64,000 nt of DNA from JAKAWQ01 sp963745975 (GCA_963745975.1 CAVUZJ010000003.1:1-64000), one strand, 5' to 3'. Shown: positions 8,552 through 17,539, counted from the stretch's first letter. Numbers and translations: made by a program. The notes: a model not told the origin generated them from the letters alone.

Positions 8552-9067
8552 ATGGACCTCAAGGATCACATCCGCGGCATCCCCGATTTCCCCAAGCCCG
8601 GGATCCTCTTCTATGACATCTCAACCCTGCTGCGCCACGCGGAGGCTTGGCAGGTGGCGATGGACCGGATGGCCGAGGTGGTGCGGCCGTACCACCCGGA
8701 CCTGCTCGCCGGGATCGAATCGCGGGGCTTTCTGATGGCCGCCCCGCTCGCGCTCAAGCTCGGCTGCGGCTTCCTGATGCTCCGCAAGCGCGGCAAGCTG
8801 CCCGGCCGGATCATCGGCCACGAATACGCGCTCGAGTATGGCGCGGACCGCGTCGAGATCCAGGCCGACGCGATCGAAGGCGGCGAACGCGTGGTGATCG
8901 TGGACGATCTGCTCGCCACCGGCGGCACGATGGCCGCCGGCATCGCCCTTCTGAGGCATGTCGGCGCCGTGGTCCCGGCGGCCGCTTCGCTGATCGAGCT
9001 CTCCTTCCTCGATGGCCGCGCCCGCCTCGACGTGCCCTTCGAGTCCCTTATTAGATACGCCTCTTAA
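8552..9067 (+). CDS. apt: Adenine phosphoribosyltransferase
   Basis: A 171-residue enzyme of adenine salvage (adenine + PRPP to AMP + PPi). The N-terminal IRGIPDFPKPGILFYDIS signature and the PRPP-binding motif VVIVDDLLATGGT are both present, as are ESRGF and RKRGKLPG. The length is typical. I took the ATG at 8552, where homology begins; the longer frame upstream is not supported. Cytosolic. Confidence 0.96.
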   Translation: MDLKDHIRGIPDFPKPGILFYDISTLLRHAEAWQVAMDRMAEVVRPYHPDLLAGIESRGFLMAAPLALKLGCGFLMLRKRGKLPGRIIGHEYALEYGADRVEIQADAIEGGERVVIVDDLLATGGTMAAGIALLRHVGAVVPAAASLIELSFLDGRARLDVPFESLIRYAS

Positions 9068-9143
9068 GAGCGTGCGGCTTCGGTTTGATTTGACAGCAGG
9101 CGCCGGTCGCGTAGGACTCCCAGCGCGAATGGGGGACGAGGTG

Positions 9144-10229
9144 ATGCGGACGGGCGGGAACCCTTCGCGGCGCGCGGCATTGCGGTTCTTTCTGGGCTCC
9201 TGCGCGGCGCCGCTCTTCCTGCGCGGCCCGCTCGCGCGCGCCGCGACCGCGATGGCGGCGGTTCCCTTTCCTGGCGGGGCCACGGTGCTGGTCGCCGGCA
9301 CCCCGGACGGGCCGCTCGATCGCTGGGCCGGCATCCTGATGCCCGCACTCGCCCGCGCGCTGCCGCCGGGCACGCGGATCAGCAAGCAGAACGCCATCGG
9401 CGATGACGGCGTGACGGGCGCCAACGAGTTCACCGCACTCGCCGCACCGGACGGGACGACGGCCCTCCTTTTGCCCGGCGCCGCTGCCATCGCCTGGCTG
9501 GTCGGCGATCCGCGCGTGCATTTCGATATGGCGAGCTGGATCCCTGCCATGGACGCCCTCGCCCCGGCCGTCGTCGTGGGCAAGGTGCCGCTGTCCGCCT
9601 TGGCACCCGGCCAGAGCCCGCGCATTGCCGCGGCGGCGCCGACCGGGCCGGACCTCCCGGCGCTGCTCTCGCTGGAGCTGCTCGGGACCAACTTCACGGC
9701 CGTGTTCGGCCTGGGCGAGCCTGATCTGGCGCGCCAGGCACTGCGTGACGGCGCCGTCGATCTCGTCTTCCTCCACGGCGAGGACGTGCCGCAGCGCGCG
9801 AGCGCGCTCGCCGGGGAGGGGGCCTCGGCGCTCTTTTCGCTCGGCGCGGTCAACGCGGCCGGGCAGCGGACGCGCGATCCGCTGATGCCGGAGGTTCCGA
9901 CACTCGCGGAGATTGCGCTCGCGCTCAGTGGCCGTCCGCTCCGCGGCAAGCTCGTCGGCGCCTGGGACGCGGCCGCGGCGGCGACGACGCTCGACTATGC
10001 GCTGATGCTGCCGGCGCTGACGCCGCCCGACGTCGTCGGGCTCTGGCGCAGCATGAGCGGCGAGATCGGGGCGATGCCCGCGGTGCGCGCGCTCGCGGAC
10101 GCCGCCGCGGTGCGCATCGAGACCGCGCCGGCCGCCAACGCGAGCACGCTCGCGGTCGCCGCCGATTCGGCGACCCTGCTCGAGCTTCGCGGCTGGCTCG
10201 CCAAGCGGTTCGGTTGGGATCCGACCTGA
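9144..10229 (+). CDS. TctC/Bug-like periplasmic binding protein with twin-arginine-type leader
   Basis: A 361-residue secreted protein. The leader carries SRRAALRFFLG followed by a hydrophobic segment and an ARAA cleavage site. The mature part follows the Bug/TctC layout: a glycine/Pro-rich first strand loop, a DRWAGILMPALARAL helix and a TALAAPDGTTALLL segment equivalent to the APDGYTLLL region. The ligand in this family is usually a carboxylate. No TctAB membrane genes lie beside it. The ATG at 9144 is preferred because GGGGGA lies 7 nt upstream; 9129 is an alternative. It is a divergent member, so the family call is moderate. Confidence 0.65.
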   Translation: MRTGGNPSRRAALRFFLGSCAAPLFLRGPLARAATAMAAVPFPGGATVLVAGTPDGPLDRWAGILMPALARALPPGTRISKQNAIGDDGVTGANEFTALAAPDGTTALLLPGAAAIAWLVGDPRVHFDMASWIPAMDALAPAVVVGKVPLSALAPGQSPRIAAAAPTGPDLPALLSLELLGTNFTAVFGLGEPDLARQALRDGAVDLVFLHGEDVPQRASALAGEGASALFSLGAVNAAGQRTRDPLMPEVPTLAEIALALSGRPLRGKLVGAWDAAAAATTLDYALMLPALTPPDVVGLWRSMSGEIGAMPAVRALADAAAVRIETAPAANASTLAVAADSATLLELRGWLAKRFGWDPT

Positions 10230-10412
10230 GGGATCCGGAATTGCCTGTTAGGCTAGGAAAAAACAGAGAGCCCTCGGGTTTTGGCGCCGAAAAAGGCCGA
10301 TCCCGAGCAAAAAACAGCCTTCTATTCAGGGGCTTAGAGGAACAACTCCCTAGAAAATCCGAACAGGGAGCTATTTTTTCGTATCAGGGAAGAAAATAGG
10401 GATAACAGGGGA
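10230..10412. other. AT-rich island with repeated CAGGGA-type motifs
   Basis: This spacer is visibly poorer in G+C than its neighbours and contains runs of A and T. The words ACTCCCT, ACAGGGAG, CAGGGAAG and ACAGGGG recur in a short distance. At 10397-10410 it reads TAGGGATAACAGGG, which equals 14 of the 18 bases of the I-SceI homing-endonuclease site. No coding frame is convincing here. It may be a fragment of an intergenic repeat family or acquired DNA. Confidence 0.6.
10346..10379 (+). terminator. Rho-independent terminator
   Basis: The stem CTCCCT (10346-10351) pairs with AGGGAG (10365-10370) across a 13-nt loop, followed by CTA and six T residues (10374-10379). It is well placed about 115 nt after the binding-protein stop to end that transcript. 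The stem is short and the loop long, so efficiency may be modest. Confidence 0.6.
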
Positions 10413-11786
10413 TCAGGCGGCCGCCGGCATCACCCCCGCGGTGGCGATATCCGAGTGCTGCGAGGTGAACTTGCAGGTCTCGGTCTCCATCTCGCGCAGC
10501 TTCTGCAGGCGATGGAAGAACGGGCTCGTCGAGGCCGGGCAGAAATGGGTGACCAGGCTGCGCCGGGTCCGTTCGGGCTGGGTCACGCGCGAGCCGCCGT
10601 GGGAGAGGTCGGCGTGCCAGATCAAGACGTCGCCCTTGCGGGCGAGGAACGACGCCTTGGCGTAGTTGTACTTCCGCGCATCGTCGTGGAGGCTGGCGAG
10701 GAACTTGTCGTGCTCGGCGCCGTAATCGGCGTCCGCGGTCGTCATCCATTTGCTGGCGCCGCCGAAGCAATAATCGGGGGCGCGGTGGCTGCCGACGAAA
10801 TACTCGAGCTCGCCGGTGCCGGGCTCGATGTCCTCGAGCGCAAGCCAGGTGGCGGCAAGCGCCAGCGGGTTGCCGTCCACCCGCACATAGGCGGTGTCCT
10901 TGTGCATCGGCTGCTGGGAGCCCTTCCAGAAGCTCAAGCTCTGGAACGCCTGCGGCTTGTCCTCGAAGATCGCGCGCAGGAACTCGATGACCGGCGGGGC
11001 GCTGACAGCGGCGCGCGCCGCCATCGAGAAGGAGAAGAGATCCAGAAGCTTGGTGCGGCCGCCGCGGTAGGCGAGATCGGGGACGATCACCCGGAGATCG
11101 CCGGCCGGCTCGTGCGTCTCCATCCGCATGGTGGGCGGCGGATTCTGCCACAGCCATTCGAGATCCTCGTTGATCCGATCGCAGACCACCGCCGGGACCG
11201 CCTTCTCGATCACGAGGTAGCCGTCGCGCACGAAGCGGAAAAGCCGTTCGGCGAGCACCTCGGAGATCAGGCCGAGCCGATGGCGCTCGGCCAGCCGGTC
11301 GATCCAGTCCGCGCGGTCGATCCAGAGCCCGCCGAAGCGGCTGATCGTCTCGCGGGCGCCGGTGGCCGCCCCGGCAGCGGCCGGCCGCTCCGGCATCTCG
11401 AGAAAAAGGTCGGTTTCGCAAAAGCGGAGACGCACGCGCGCCGCGTCCGCCTCGGCCATCTCCGGCGGAAAATCGAAGCGGAACTCGCAATGTCCGTCAC
11501 CGAAGCCCGACCTCTTCACATCCTCGCGATTCCCCTCGGCCCGGCACTGGCCGATGGTTCGGCCGTCGAGCACGACATCGAGCAGGGGCTTGAGCTCGGG
11601 CGCGCCGACGATCGTGATCCAGCCGCTGAGGCCGTGGCGGTCGAGCCGCTCGAAGGCGCCGCGTATCCGGACGGGCGGCGCGGCCGCCAGCGCGACCACC
11701 GAAGCTGCCGGGCTGGGCGCTGCCGGGCTGGGCGCGATTTCAACGGCAGCTCTTCGCGCGTTGCGACGCCTCACCTGCTCCAGCAT
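10413..11786 (-). CDS. Phytanoyl-CoA dioxygenase family protein with N-terminal beta-rich module
   Basis: A 457-residue protein in two parts. Residues about 40-130 form a module of the type found beside glycosyltransferases and methyltransferases in polysaccharide genes (GAFERLDRHGLSGW, LDVVLDGR, GFGDGHCEFRF). Residues about 185-430 are a PhyH-type Fe(II)/2-oxoglutarate oxygenase: the iron ligands are His295 and Asp297 (HKD) with distal His396 (SHGGS), and RTRRS nearby can bind 2-oxoglutarate. The probable role is hydroxylation of a small molecule or surface sugar; substrate unknown. It is divergent from the sulfotransferase-like gene, with a 182-nt shared promoter region. Confidence 0.8.
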   Translation of the reverse strand: MLEQVRRRNARRAAVEIAPSPAAPSPAASVVALAAAPPVRIRGAFERLDRHGLSGWITIVGAPELKPLLDVVLDGRTIGQCRAEGNREDVKRSGFGDGHCEFRFDFPPEMAEADAARVRLRFCETDLFLEMPERPAAAGAATGARETISRFGGLWIDRADWIDRLAERHRLGLISEVLAERLFRFVRDGYLVIEKAVPAVVCDRINEDLEWLWQNPPPTMRMETHEPAGDLRVIVPDLAYRGGRTKLLDLFSFSMAARAAVSAPPVIEFLRAIFEDKPQAFQSLSFWKGSQQPMHKDTAYVRVDGNPLALAATWLALEDIEPGTGELEYFVGSHRAPDYCFGGASKWMTTADADYGAEHDKFLASLHDDARKYNYAKASFLARKGDVLIWHADLSHGGSRVTQPERTRRSLVTHFCPASTSPFFHRLQKLREMETETCKFTSQHSDIATAGVMPAAA

Positions 11787-11968
11787 GTTCCCCCGTGTGC
11801 CCCGTTTCGGGATAGGATGTTGCGCAAGCCGTAACGTTGCATCCTGCTAATGCGGTACGTTAATAGTGTCAACAAAAATGCCCACCTTACGAATCACAGT
11901 TCGTGGAACCGTCATGCTCTCCGCGTGCATTGGCTCAAGGCGATTTCCCCCGGAACGGGCGTGAACGA
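11787..11968. promoter_or_regulatory. Divergent promoter region
   Basis: Intergenic space between two genes transcribed away from each other. Its centre is AT-richer than the coding DNA on either side (GTTAATAGTGTCAACAAAAA-type stretch around 11860-11880) and includes the small palindrome TTGCGCAA at 11820-11827. It must hold both promoters; no specific regulator site is recognised. Confidence 0.4.
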
Positions 11969-13063
11969 ATGAAGGACCTCGTGCTCCATCTCGGGATGCC
12001 GAAGACCGGGAGCTCCGCTCTGCAGGTGTTCCTGGCGCGCAACCACGAAGCACTGCTCCGGCGCGGGGTGGACTATCTCCCGATCGGGGAGTTCGCGCTC
12101 GGGGTGAACGGGCGCATCTCGGCCGGCAACGGCGCCTACCTCGCGCGCACGCTGCTCGCTCCGGACTCGCCGGCGCGCATTGCCGAGCCCGAACGGCATC
12201 GCGCCGAGTTCGCCGCCGCCGTCGAGCGGAGCGGCGGGCGGATCGGCATCGTCTCGAGCGAGCTCTTCATCGACGCCCGTCGCGAGGCGCTCGAGACCCT
12301 GATCGGCGGGCTTCGCGAGCGCGGCATCGCCGTCAAGGCGTTCTATTATATCCGCCGCCACGATCAGTTCCTCGCCTCGGCCTATATGCAGCAGGTGAAG
12401 CGCCACGGCTGCACCGACTCGCCGGAGACCTATGTCCGGACCGCCTACCGCCAGCATCCGTTCCTGAAATACCATAGCTTCTACCGCTATCTCTCCGAGA
12501 TCTTCGGCCCCGCCAACATCATCTGCCGGACCTACGATGGCGGGATGACGAAGGACAACGCGCTGTTCCACGATTTCCTGGGCGCACTCGGGATCGCGAC
12601 GGATGGCCTCGCGTTCGGCGTGCCCGACGTGAATACCAGCCTGACGCCCAAGGAAGTGGCGATGATGCTGCTCATCAATCGCTACAAGCCGCGCATGCAG
12701 TTCTCCGATCTCGTGGTGGAGAACGCGGTGAGCACCGGCGCCATGAAGGCCGGCATGGAGCACCATATCCTGCCGCGCCGGCTGGTCGCCGAGGTGGAGG
12801 AGCATTTCCACGACGAGAACCGGGCGATGGCCGAAGAGTATTTCAAGCGCGAGACGCTCTTCGAAGCGCCGCCCTATACCGGCCCCGTCGATGCGATCGG
12901 CACGCCCTCACTTTCGTTCGAGGACGTCATCACGTTCTTCGGCGGCCTCTTCGTCCGCTACGACCAGCGCATCGTCGAGCTCGACCAGCGCATCGTCGAG
13001 ATGGGCAAGGTGATCCGCGCGCTGCGCGCCGAAGTGCTCGCCTCCGAACCGGTTCGCAGCTAG
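11969..13063 (+). CDS. Sulfotransferase-like protein with C-terminal heptad repeat
   Basis: A 364-residue cytosolic protein. The N-terminal HLGMPKTGSSALQ (7-19) is the 5'-phosphosulfate loop of PAPS-dependent sulfotransferases, and YYIRRHDQFLASAYMQQ in the middle resembles the 3'-phosphate region. The last ~40 residues carry a near-perfect duplicated heptad, DQRIVELDQRIVEM, likely a short coiled coil. The ATG at 11969 starts the conserved domain. Probable role: sulfating a surface glycan or lipid, in line with the divergent PhyH gene and its sugar-gene module. Its TAG stop is the first three bases of a palindromic repeat. Confidence 0.75.
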   Translation: MKDLVLHLGMPKTGSSALQVFLARNHEALLRRGVDYLPIGEFALGVNGRISAGNGAYLARTLLAPDSPARIAEPERHRAEFAAAVERSGGRIGIVSSELFIDARREALETLIGGLRERGIAVKAFYYIRRHDQFLASAYMQQVKRHGCTDSPETYVRTAYRQHPFLKYHSFYRYLSEIFGPANIICRTYDGGMTKDNALFHDFLGALGIATDGLAFGVPDVNTSLTPKEVAMMLLINRYKPRMQFSDLVVENAVSTGAMKAGMEHHILPRRLVAEVEEHFHDENRAMAEEYFKRETLFEAPPYTGPVDAIGTPSLSFEDVITFFGGLFVRYDQRIVELDQRIVEMGKVIRALRAEVLASEPVRS

Positions 13064-13166
13064 AGCGTGATCGCCTGAGGTGGACTCACCGAAGGCGTGA
13101 ATCACGCGGGGAAAAACAAAGACCTAGAGCGGGATAAGTGAGCGTGAGCGAACGCATTCCGCCCTA
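13061..13166 (+). repeat. ~105-bp double-hairpin repeat, copy 1
   Basis: Half A (TAGAGCGTGATCGCC..., ending GAATCACGC) and half B (TAGAGCGGGATAAGTGAGC..., ending in a degraded CCGCCCTA) each fold as a hairpin, joined by an A-rich linker. The left edge supplies the TAG stop of the sulfotransferase-like gene; the right edge (CTA) supplies the stop of the convergent ArsR gene. Same family as 21040, 23442, 24582, 55373 and 63952. Confidence 0.9.
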
Positions 13167-13898
13167 GAGCGGATCGACTCTCAGATCAAAAGCCTTGGCC
13201 AGCGCCAGCTGTCCGGCTGGGGTAATCGCGACGGCACGTGTATCCCGTAAGCGGCGAAGCCAGCCTTGCTTGAAGCAACACTCGCAGAGCGCTGCGCCGA
13301 CGGCTCCTGCGATATGCGAGCGGCGCTCGCTCCAGTCGAGGCACGGCCGGCAGAATACCCGCCCGCCTCCCCGCCGGGTTGCTCGCGCCGCGGCGGCGTC
13401 CAGATCCACGCCGAGGTTGCGCAGAAGCGCGGTCCCTTTGTCCGTCAGGGCGCCGCCATCGGGAGAGAGATCGATCTGTCCGCGCTCGGCCATCCGATCC
13501 GCGATCGCGACAGCGACCCGGCCGGCGAGGTGATCGTAGCAGGTTCGCGCTTCGCGTAACGCCGTCTCGCGCGGTCCCGTCACGGCCCGAACCCTGGGAC
13601 GGACTTCGTGGGCGCCGACGCCGCCGGCCGCCACGGACATGATGCTTTCCAGCATCTGCGCGACGGCTGGGGAGGCCAGACGGTGGTAGCGGTGCCGGCC
13701 CTGGCGTTCCATTGCGAGCAGGCCGGCCCGGGTCAGTTGCGCGAGGTGACCGCTGGCCGTTGGTGGCGTGATCCCTGCCGCATAGGCCAGCTCCTTCGCG
13801 GTCAGGGCGCGGCCGTCCATGAGCGCGGCAAGCATATTGGCCCGGGCAGGGTCGCCAACCAGGGCGGCGGTCTCCGCGAACATGGACGTGGTCAGCAT
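13164..13898 (-). CDS. ArsR-type HTH transcriptional regulator, long form
   Basis: A 244-residue regulator. The winged helix is at about 10-80 (ELAYAAGITPPTASGHLAQLTRAGLL, then the wing). The C-terminal ~120 residues contain CRPCLDWSERRSHIAGAVGAALCECCF, a segment shared by long ArsR-like regulators and rich in cysteine, which might bind a ligand or metal. The ATG at 13898 has GGGAGAG just upstream. It is divergent from the GNAT/MFS pair at 14164-16175 and may control it. The 265-nt space between holds both promoters; no clear operator dyad was found by eye. Confidence 0.85.
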   Translation of the reverse strand: MLTTSMFAETAALVGDPARANMLAALMDGRALTAKELAYAAGITPPTASGHLAQLTRAGLLAMERQGRHRYHRLASPAVAQMLESIMSVAAGGVGAHEVRPRVRAVTGPRETALREARTCYDHLAGRVAVAIADRMAERGQIDLSPDGGALTDKGTALLRNLGVDLDAAAARATRRGGGRVFCRPCLDWSERRSHIAGAVGAALCECCFKQGWLRRLRDTRAVAITPAGQLALAKAFDLRVDPL

Positions 13899-14163
13899 GC
13901 CACTCTCCCTCCCGCTCTGGCCCTCCCGCTCGGGCGTCACTCTACACGCCGGCCCGTGGAAATGCTTCGGCCGGGTACGAAGCATCGCGCGGAAGAAACG
14001 CGATAGGCGTTCGGAAACAGGCGGGACCCTTCATGCCCATCCTCGTTCCGGCCGAACCATCCCTCGTTCCGCAGGCAAAGCACCGGCCGGCTTGGCGCGT
14101 CCGCATGGCTCACGCCACAGCCGCTCTCCGGCCTTGGCCGGACGTGGCCCGGGGGAGCGAGCA

Positions 14164-14874
14164 ATGAAGGAAAATCCCCTCGACAACCCGGCCTGGCACG
14201 CGCTCGTCGGGCCGCATGCACACCTGGCATTGGGCCGGGGGGCGGCGCGTCACTACCCGCGCGATGTCGCGCCGTACTCGGCGATCGCGGCGCCTACGGA
14301 GGCGGCATACGCGGACCTGGCCGGCGAGCTGCCTCCGGGCCTGGAGGCTCGCCTGTTCCGCCCGCGAAAGGACTGCCCGCCGCCCGGGTGGGAAACGCTC
14401 AGCGCGCAGCCGATCACGCAAATGGTGGCGGACGGCTCGGGCCTGCCCGCGGCGCTCCCCGGCGAAGCGGACATTCTGGCGCTCGGCCCCGACGACGCCG
14501 CGGAAATGCTGGAGCTTGCGGAGCGCGCGCGACCCGGGCCGTTCGCCCCGCGGACAGCGTTGCTCGGCCGGTATATCGGTATCCGCGATGCCGTGACGGG
14601 CGGGCTCGTCGCCATGGCCGGAGAGCGTTTCCGCATGCAGGGTCATGTGGAGCTGAGCGCGATTGCCGTGCATCCGGGCGCCCGCGGACGCGGCCACGGC
14701 GCCGCTCTCACGGCCGCTCTCGCGCGGGCCGCATTTGCCCGCGGCGCCGTGCCCTTTCTGCATGTGTACGCACACAATCCGGCGGCGTCGCTCTACGTCC
14801 GGCTCGGCTTCGCCGAACGCCGAAAGCTCTGGGTGCTCCTGTGGCGCCGCCTAGAGCGGGATGGGCCCGAATGA
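14164..14874 (+). CDS. GNAT-family N-acetyltransferase
   Basis: A 236-residue protein with a C-terminal GNAT fold (about 110-230). The acetyl-CoA-binding segment ELSAIAVHPGARGRGHGAAL contains the RGRGHG turn, and YAHNPAASLYVRLGFAERR is the usual last part. The N-terminal ~100 residues are less conserved. ATG at 14164 with GGGGGAGC upstream. Its stop overlaps the MFS start (ATGA), so the two are coupled. Its last codons (RLERDGPE) are written in a half copy of the window's palindromic repeat. Confidence 0.85.
   Translation: MKENPLDNPAWHALVGPHAHLALGRGAARHYPRDVAPYSAIAAPTEAAYADLAGELPPGLEARLFRPRKDCPPPGWETLSAQPITQMVADGSGLPAALPGEADILALGPDDAAEMLELAERARPGPFAPRTALLGRYIGIRDAVTGGLVAMAGERFRMQGHVELSAIAVHPGARGRGHGAALTAALARAAFARGAVPFLHVYAHNPAASLYVRLGFAERRKLWVLLWRRLERDGPE
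14851..14868 (+). repeat. Partial half-B copy of the ~105-bp repeat inside a coding end
   Basis: CTAGAGCGGGATGGG at the 3' end of the acetyltransferase gene matches the left arm of half B of the palindromic repeat. The opposite arm is absent. Here it is translated as LERDG in frame, so the repeat has become part of a protein end. Confidence 0.55.
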
Positions 14875-16175
14875 GCGCGATACCGGATTCCTCCGGCAGG
14901 CTCGGCGGAGGCCGGCAGCGCGGCCGCATATTCTTTGGCTGGCGCGTCGTCGGCGCAGCTTTCGTCATTGCCGTATTCGCGTGGGGGGTCGGATTCTATG
15001 GCCCCTCCGTCCTCCTCGATGCGCTCCATCGCGACCGCGGATGGCCCGTGTCCGTGATTTCGGCCGCAATCTCCTGCCACTTCCTGGTCAGCGCCGGCAT
15101 CGTCACGCGACTCCCGATGCTGCATCGCCGCTTTGGCGTTGCGGCTGTGACGCGCGCGGGCGCGATCTCCGTCTCGCTCGGCATGTTGCTCTGGGGAACC
15201 GCGACCGAGCCGTGGCAGGTCTTTCCCGCCTCCGTCCTGACCGGCGCAGGGTTTGGCCTCACCAGCGGCGCGGCAATCACCGCCATGGTTGCGCCCTGGT
15301 TCGAGCGAAAGAGGGGAGCGGCGCTGGCCATGGCCTTCAACGGGGCCAGCATCGGCGGTACGATTTTCGCGCCGCTCTGGATATTTCTGATCGCCGCATT
15401 CGGCTTCGCCGTCGCCGCGGCGGCAATCGGCGGGCTCATGGTCGTGACGGTCTGGCTGCTTGCCGGCCGGTTTTTGCGGCCGCCCCCGATCGGATTGGGC
15501 GTCGTTCCGGACGGCGATCCGGCGCCTTCAGGCCGCGCCGACGCAAGAGTGGCACGGCCGGCAGGATCGCGCGCGCCGCTCCCGCCTGGCGGAGCCGTGT
15601 GGCGCGATGGGCGCTTTGCAACGCTATCGATCGCATTTGCGCTGGGGCTCTTCGCTCAGATCGGATTGTTCGTGGACACGGTTCTGCTGGCGACTCCCGC
15701 TCTCGGCGCGCGATGGGCAGGGGCGGCAGTCAGCCTTGTCACGATTTGCGCAGTCGCGGGGCGCACGCTGATCGGCGTGCTGCTGCCCGCCGGAACCGAT
15801 TGGCGTGTCGCCGCCGGCGTCACGTTTGCCACGCAGGCCACTGGCACCTTCGTATTGCTTACGGCCGGCAGCAGCTCGGCGCTGCTGTTTCTCCTCGGAT
15901 GCGTGCTGTTCGGGTTCGGGGTGGGCAACCTCCTCTCGCTGCCGCCACTGATCGCCATGGCCGAGTTCGCGCCGGCGGAGGTTGCGCGGGTTGTGGCACT
16001 CGTCACCTCCGTCAATCAGGCATCCTATGCCTTCGCGCCCGCCCTGCTTGGCGTGCTGCGCGACCTGACGGCGGGAACGTCCGTCCCCCTCATCGTAACA
16101 GGGCTGGTGCAGATCGCCGCCGCGGCGGTCGTGTTGACGGGTCGGAGGATAAGACTGGCGACGGTGCTCACGTAG
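14871..16175 (+). CDS. Major facilitator superfamily transporter
   Basis: A 434-residue permease with about twelve hydrophobic segments and a central hydrophilic loop (about 195-225). The MFS-type loop after the second helix reads RLPMLHRRFG, and GAGFGLTSGAAITAMVAPWFERKRGAALAMAFNGASIG matches the transmembrane 4-5 region of the monocarboxylate/oxalate-type (MCT-like) branch. Substrate unknown. Start ATG 14871 is coupled by 4 nt to the acetyltransferase; the pair suggests modification and export or detoxification of a small molecule. Confidence 0.85.
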   Translation: MSAIPDSSGRLGGGRQRGRIFFGWRVVGAAFVIAVFAWGVGFYGPSVLLDALHRDRGWPVSVISAAISCHFLVSAGIVTRLPMLHRRFGVAAVTRAGAISVSLGMLLWGTATEPWQVFPASVLTGAGFGLTSGAAITAMVAPWFERKRGAALAMAFNGASIGGTIFAPLWIFLIAAFGFAVAAAAIGGLMVVTVWLLAGRFLRPPPIGLGVVPDGDPAPSGRADARVARPAGSRAPLPPGGAVWRDGRFATLSIAFALGLFAQIGLFVDTVLLATPALGARWAGAAVSLVTICAVAGRTLIGVLLPAGTDWRVAAGVTFATQATGTFVLLTAGSSSALLFLLGCVLFGFGVGNLLSLPPLIAMAEFAPAEVARVVALVTSVNQASYAFAPALLGVLRDLTAGTSVPLIVTGLVQIAAAAVVLTGRRIRLATVLT

Positions 16176-16338
16176 CTCCGGTCCTCGCCCTTCTCAGCCG
16201 GTCAAAATCACTGTGCAGGGGTGCTAGTGGTGAAAACCTGACGCTTGGTACCCTGGGGCGGGCGAGCTGGAAACGCAATGAGTGTGGGAAATCGAACGGC
16301 CTCTACCAGGCGAGCGGCTCTGCTGATATGGCTCGGGA

Positions 16339-16743
16339 ATGTTGAAGCTCTCCTGCCTCTGCGGCCAAGTCCGCTTGGAAATCCCAAAGCGACCGGACTT
16401 CATCAACGAGTGCAACTGCACTCTTTGTGGCAAGTCGGGCGCCCGCTGGGCCTATTTCCATCCGTCGGAAGTCAGCGTCGTGGGAACGACGAAGGGATAT
16501 AGCCGGGAAGACAAGGAAGACCCGGCTGCAGAAATCCATTTCTGTGCAAATTGTGGTTCAACGACACATTTTACTTTGACGGCAAGCGCCGTATCGAAAT
16601 TCGGGAACAGCCAGATGGGCGTCAATGTGCGCCTTGCGGATGAGAAGGACCTCGCCGGAATAGAATTGCGCTATCCTGACGGACGCGCTTGGTCGGGCAA
16701 GGGCGCCTTCGGATATGTGCGGGAGGCTCGGATCATTGGCTGA
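16339..16743 (+). CDS. GFA-family zinc protein (glutathione-dependent formaldehyde-activating enzyme-like)
   Basis: A 134-residue GFA domain protein. The zinc ligands are all visible: Cys6 and Cys8 (CLCG), Cys25, Cys27 and Cys30 (CNCTLC), and Cys69 and Cys72 (CANCG). Family members bind glutathione; most are not proven formaldehyde-activating enzymes. The gene stands alone, and its surroundings have lower G+C and different codon style, suggesting acquisition. The 163 nt before it show nothing recognisable. Confidence 0.88.
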   Translation: MLKLSCLCGQVRLEIPKRPDFINECNCTLCGKSGARWAYFHPSEVSVVGTTKGYSREDKEDPAAEIHFCANCGSTTHFTLTASAVSKFGNSQMGVNVRLADEKDLAGIELRYPDGRAWSGKGAFGYVREARIIG

Positions 16744-16855
16744 TGAGCGGGTTCGGGATGACCGCTTGGTGACGAGTGCCGGTCGGTCTTCAACGACCGC
16801 AAATTGAGCGCAAGCGAACGTCTCGCTCTTGGGACCAAATGTCAGAGTTTGACCA

Positions 16856-17539
16856 CTAGCTCTCCGCTACCGTGCCGAGATGCTTGGCGAAGAAGGCAAC
16901 CGTGCGGTCCTTCGCCAGCACCGCGTCCAACTTGCTGTAGCTTGCGCGATCGTCGCACCCGAAGCCGTGCTGCGCCTTCGGATAGGTGTAGATCTCCGCC
17001 CCCGGCTGCGCCTCGCGGATCAGAGCGACATCGCTCATGGGGATCGAGGCGTCCGCCTCGCCGAAATGCATCTGCACCGGGCAATGCGGCTTCTCGTTCC
17101 GTGCGGCCGCGATGCCGCCGCCATACCAGCAGGAGGCGGCCATGAAGCGCTGCATCCGCGTCGCCCCATACCAGGCGACGGTGCCGCCGAAGCAATAGCC
17201 GACGATGCCGACCCGCCGCTTGCCGTGGGCGGCGGCCGCCGCCTTGATGTCGAGCAGCACGTCGTTGTCGGTGAGCTTGCCGCGCAAGGCGCGCCCGCGC
17301 GCGGTGTCGTCCGCGCTGTAGCCGAGCTCCACGCCCGGCTCGGCGCGGTCGAACAGCGCCGGCGCGATCACCGCATAGCCGGTCTCCCCGGCCAGCGCGT
17401 CGCACACCCGGCGCATATGTGCGTTGACGCCGAAGATCTCCTGCACCACGACGAGGCCGATCGGCGGATCGCCCCGCATGCTCAGATAGCCCTCGAGCTT
17501 GTGCCCATCCTCGGCCGTCAACTGGATCTTGGCAGGCAT
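16856..17539 (-). CDS. Dienelactone hydrolase family protein
   Basis: A 227-residue alpha/beta hydrolase with the DLH triad Cys116 (GYCFGG), Asp163 (EADASIP) and His191 (AQHGF), and Glu34 in QEIFG, which in the known enzyme helps activate the cysteine. The open frame runs far upstream, but the ATG at 17539 has GGAGAGCGGA before it and gives the family length. The characterised reaction is hydrolysis of dienelactone to maleylacetate in chloroaromatic breakdown; no other such gene is nearby, so the physiological substrate is open. Confidence 0.9.
   Translation of the reverse strand: MPAKIQLTAEDGHKLEGYLSMRGDPPIGLVVVQEIFGVNAHMRRVCDALAGETGYAVIAPALFDRAEPGVELGYSADDTARGRALRGKLTDNDVLLDIKAAAAAHGKRRVGIVGYCFGGTVAWYGATRMQRFMAASCWYGGGIAAARNEKPHCPVQMHFGEADASIPMSDVALIREAQPGAEIYTYPKAQHGFGCDDRASYSKLDAVLAKDRTVAFFAKHLGTVAES

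Noticed and set aside
16744..16855. Possible further copy of the ~105-bp repeat
   Set aside because: Only a loose TTGAGCGCAAGCGAACG-like resemblance; no paired arms.
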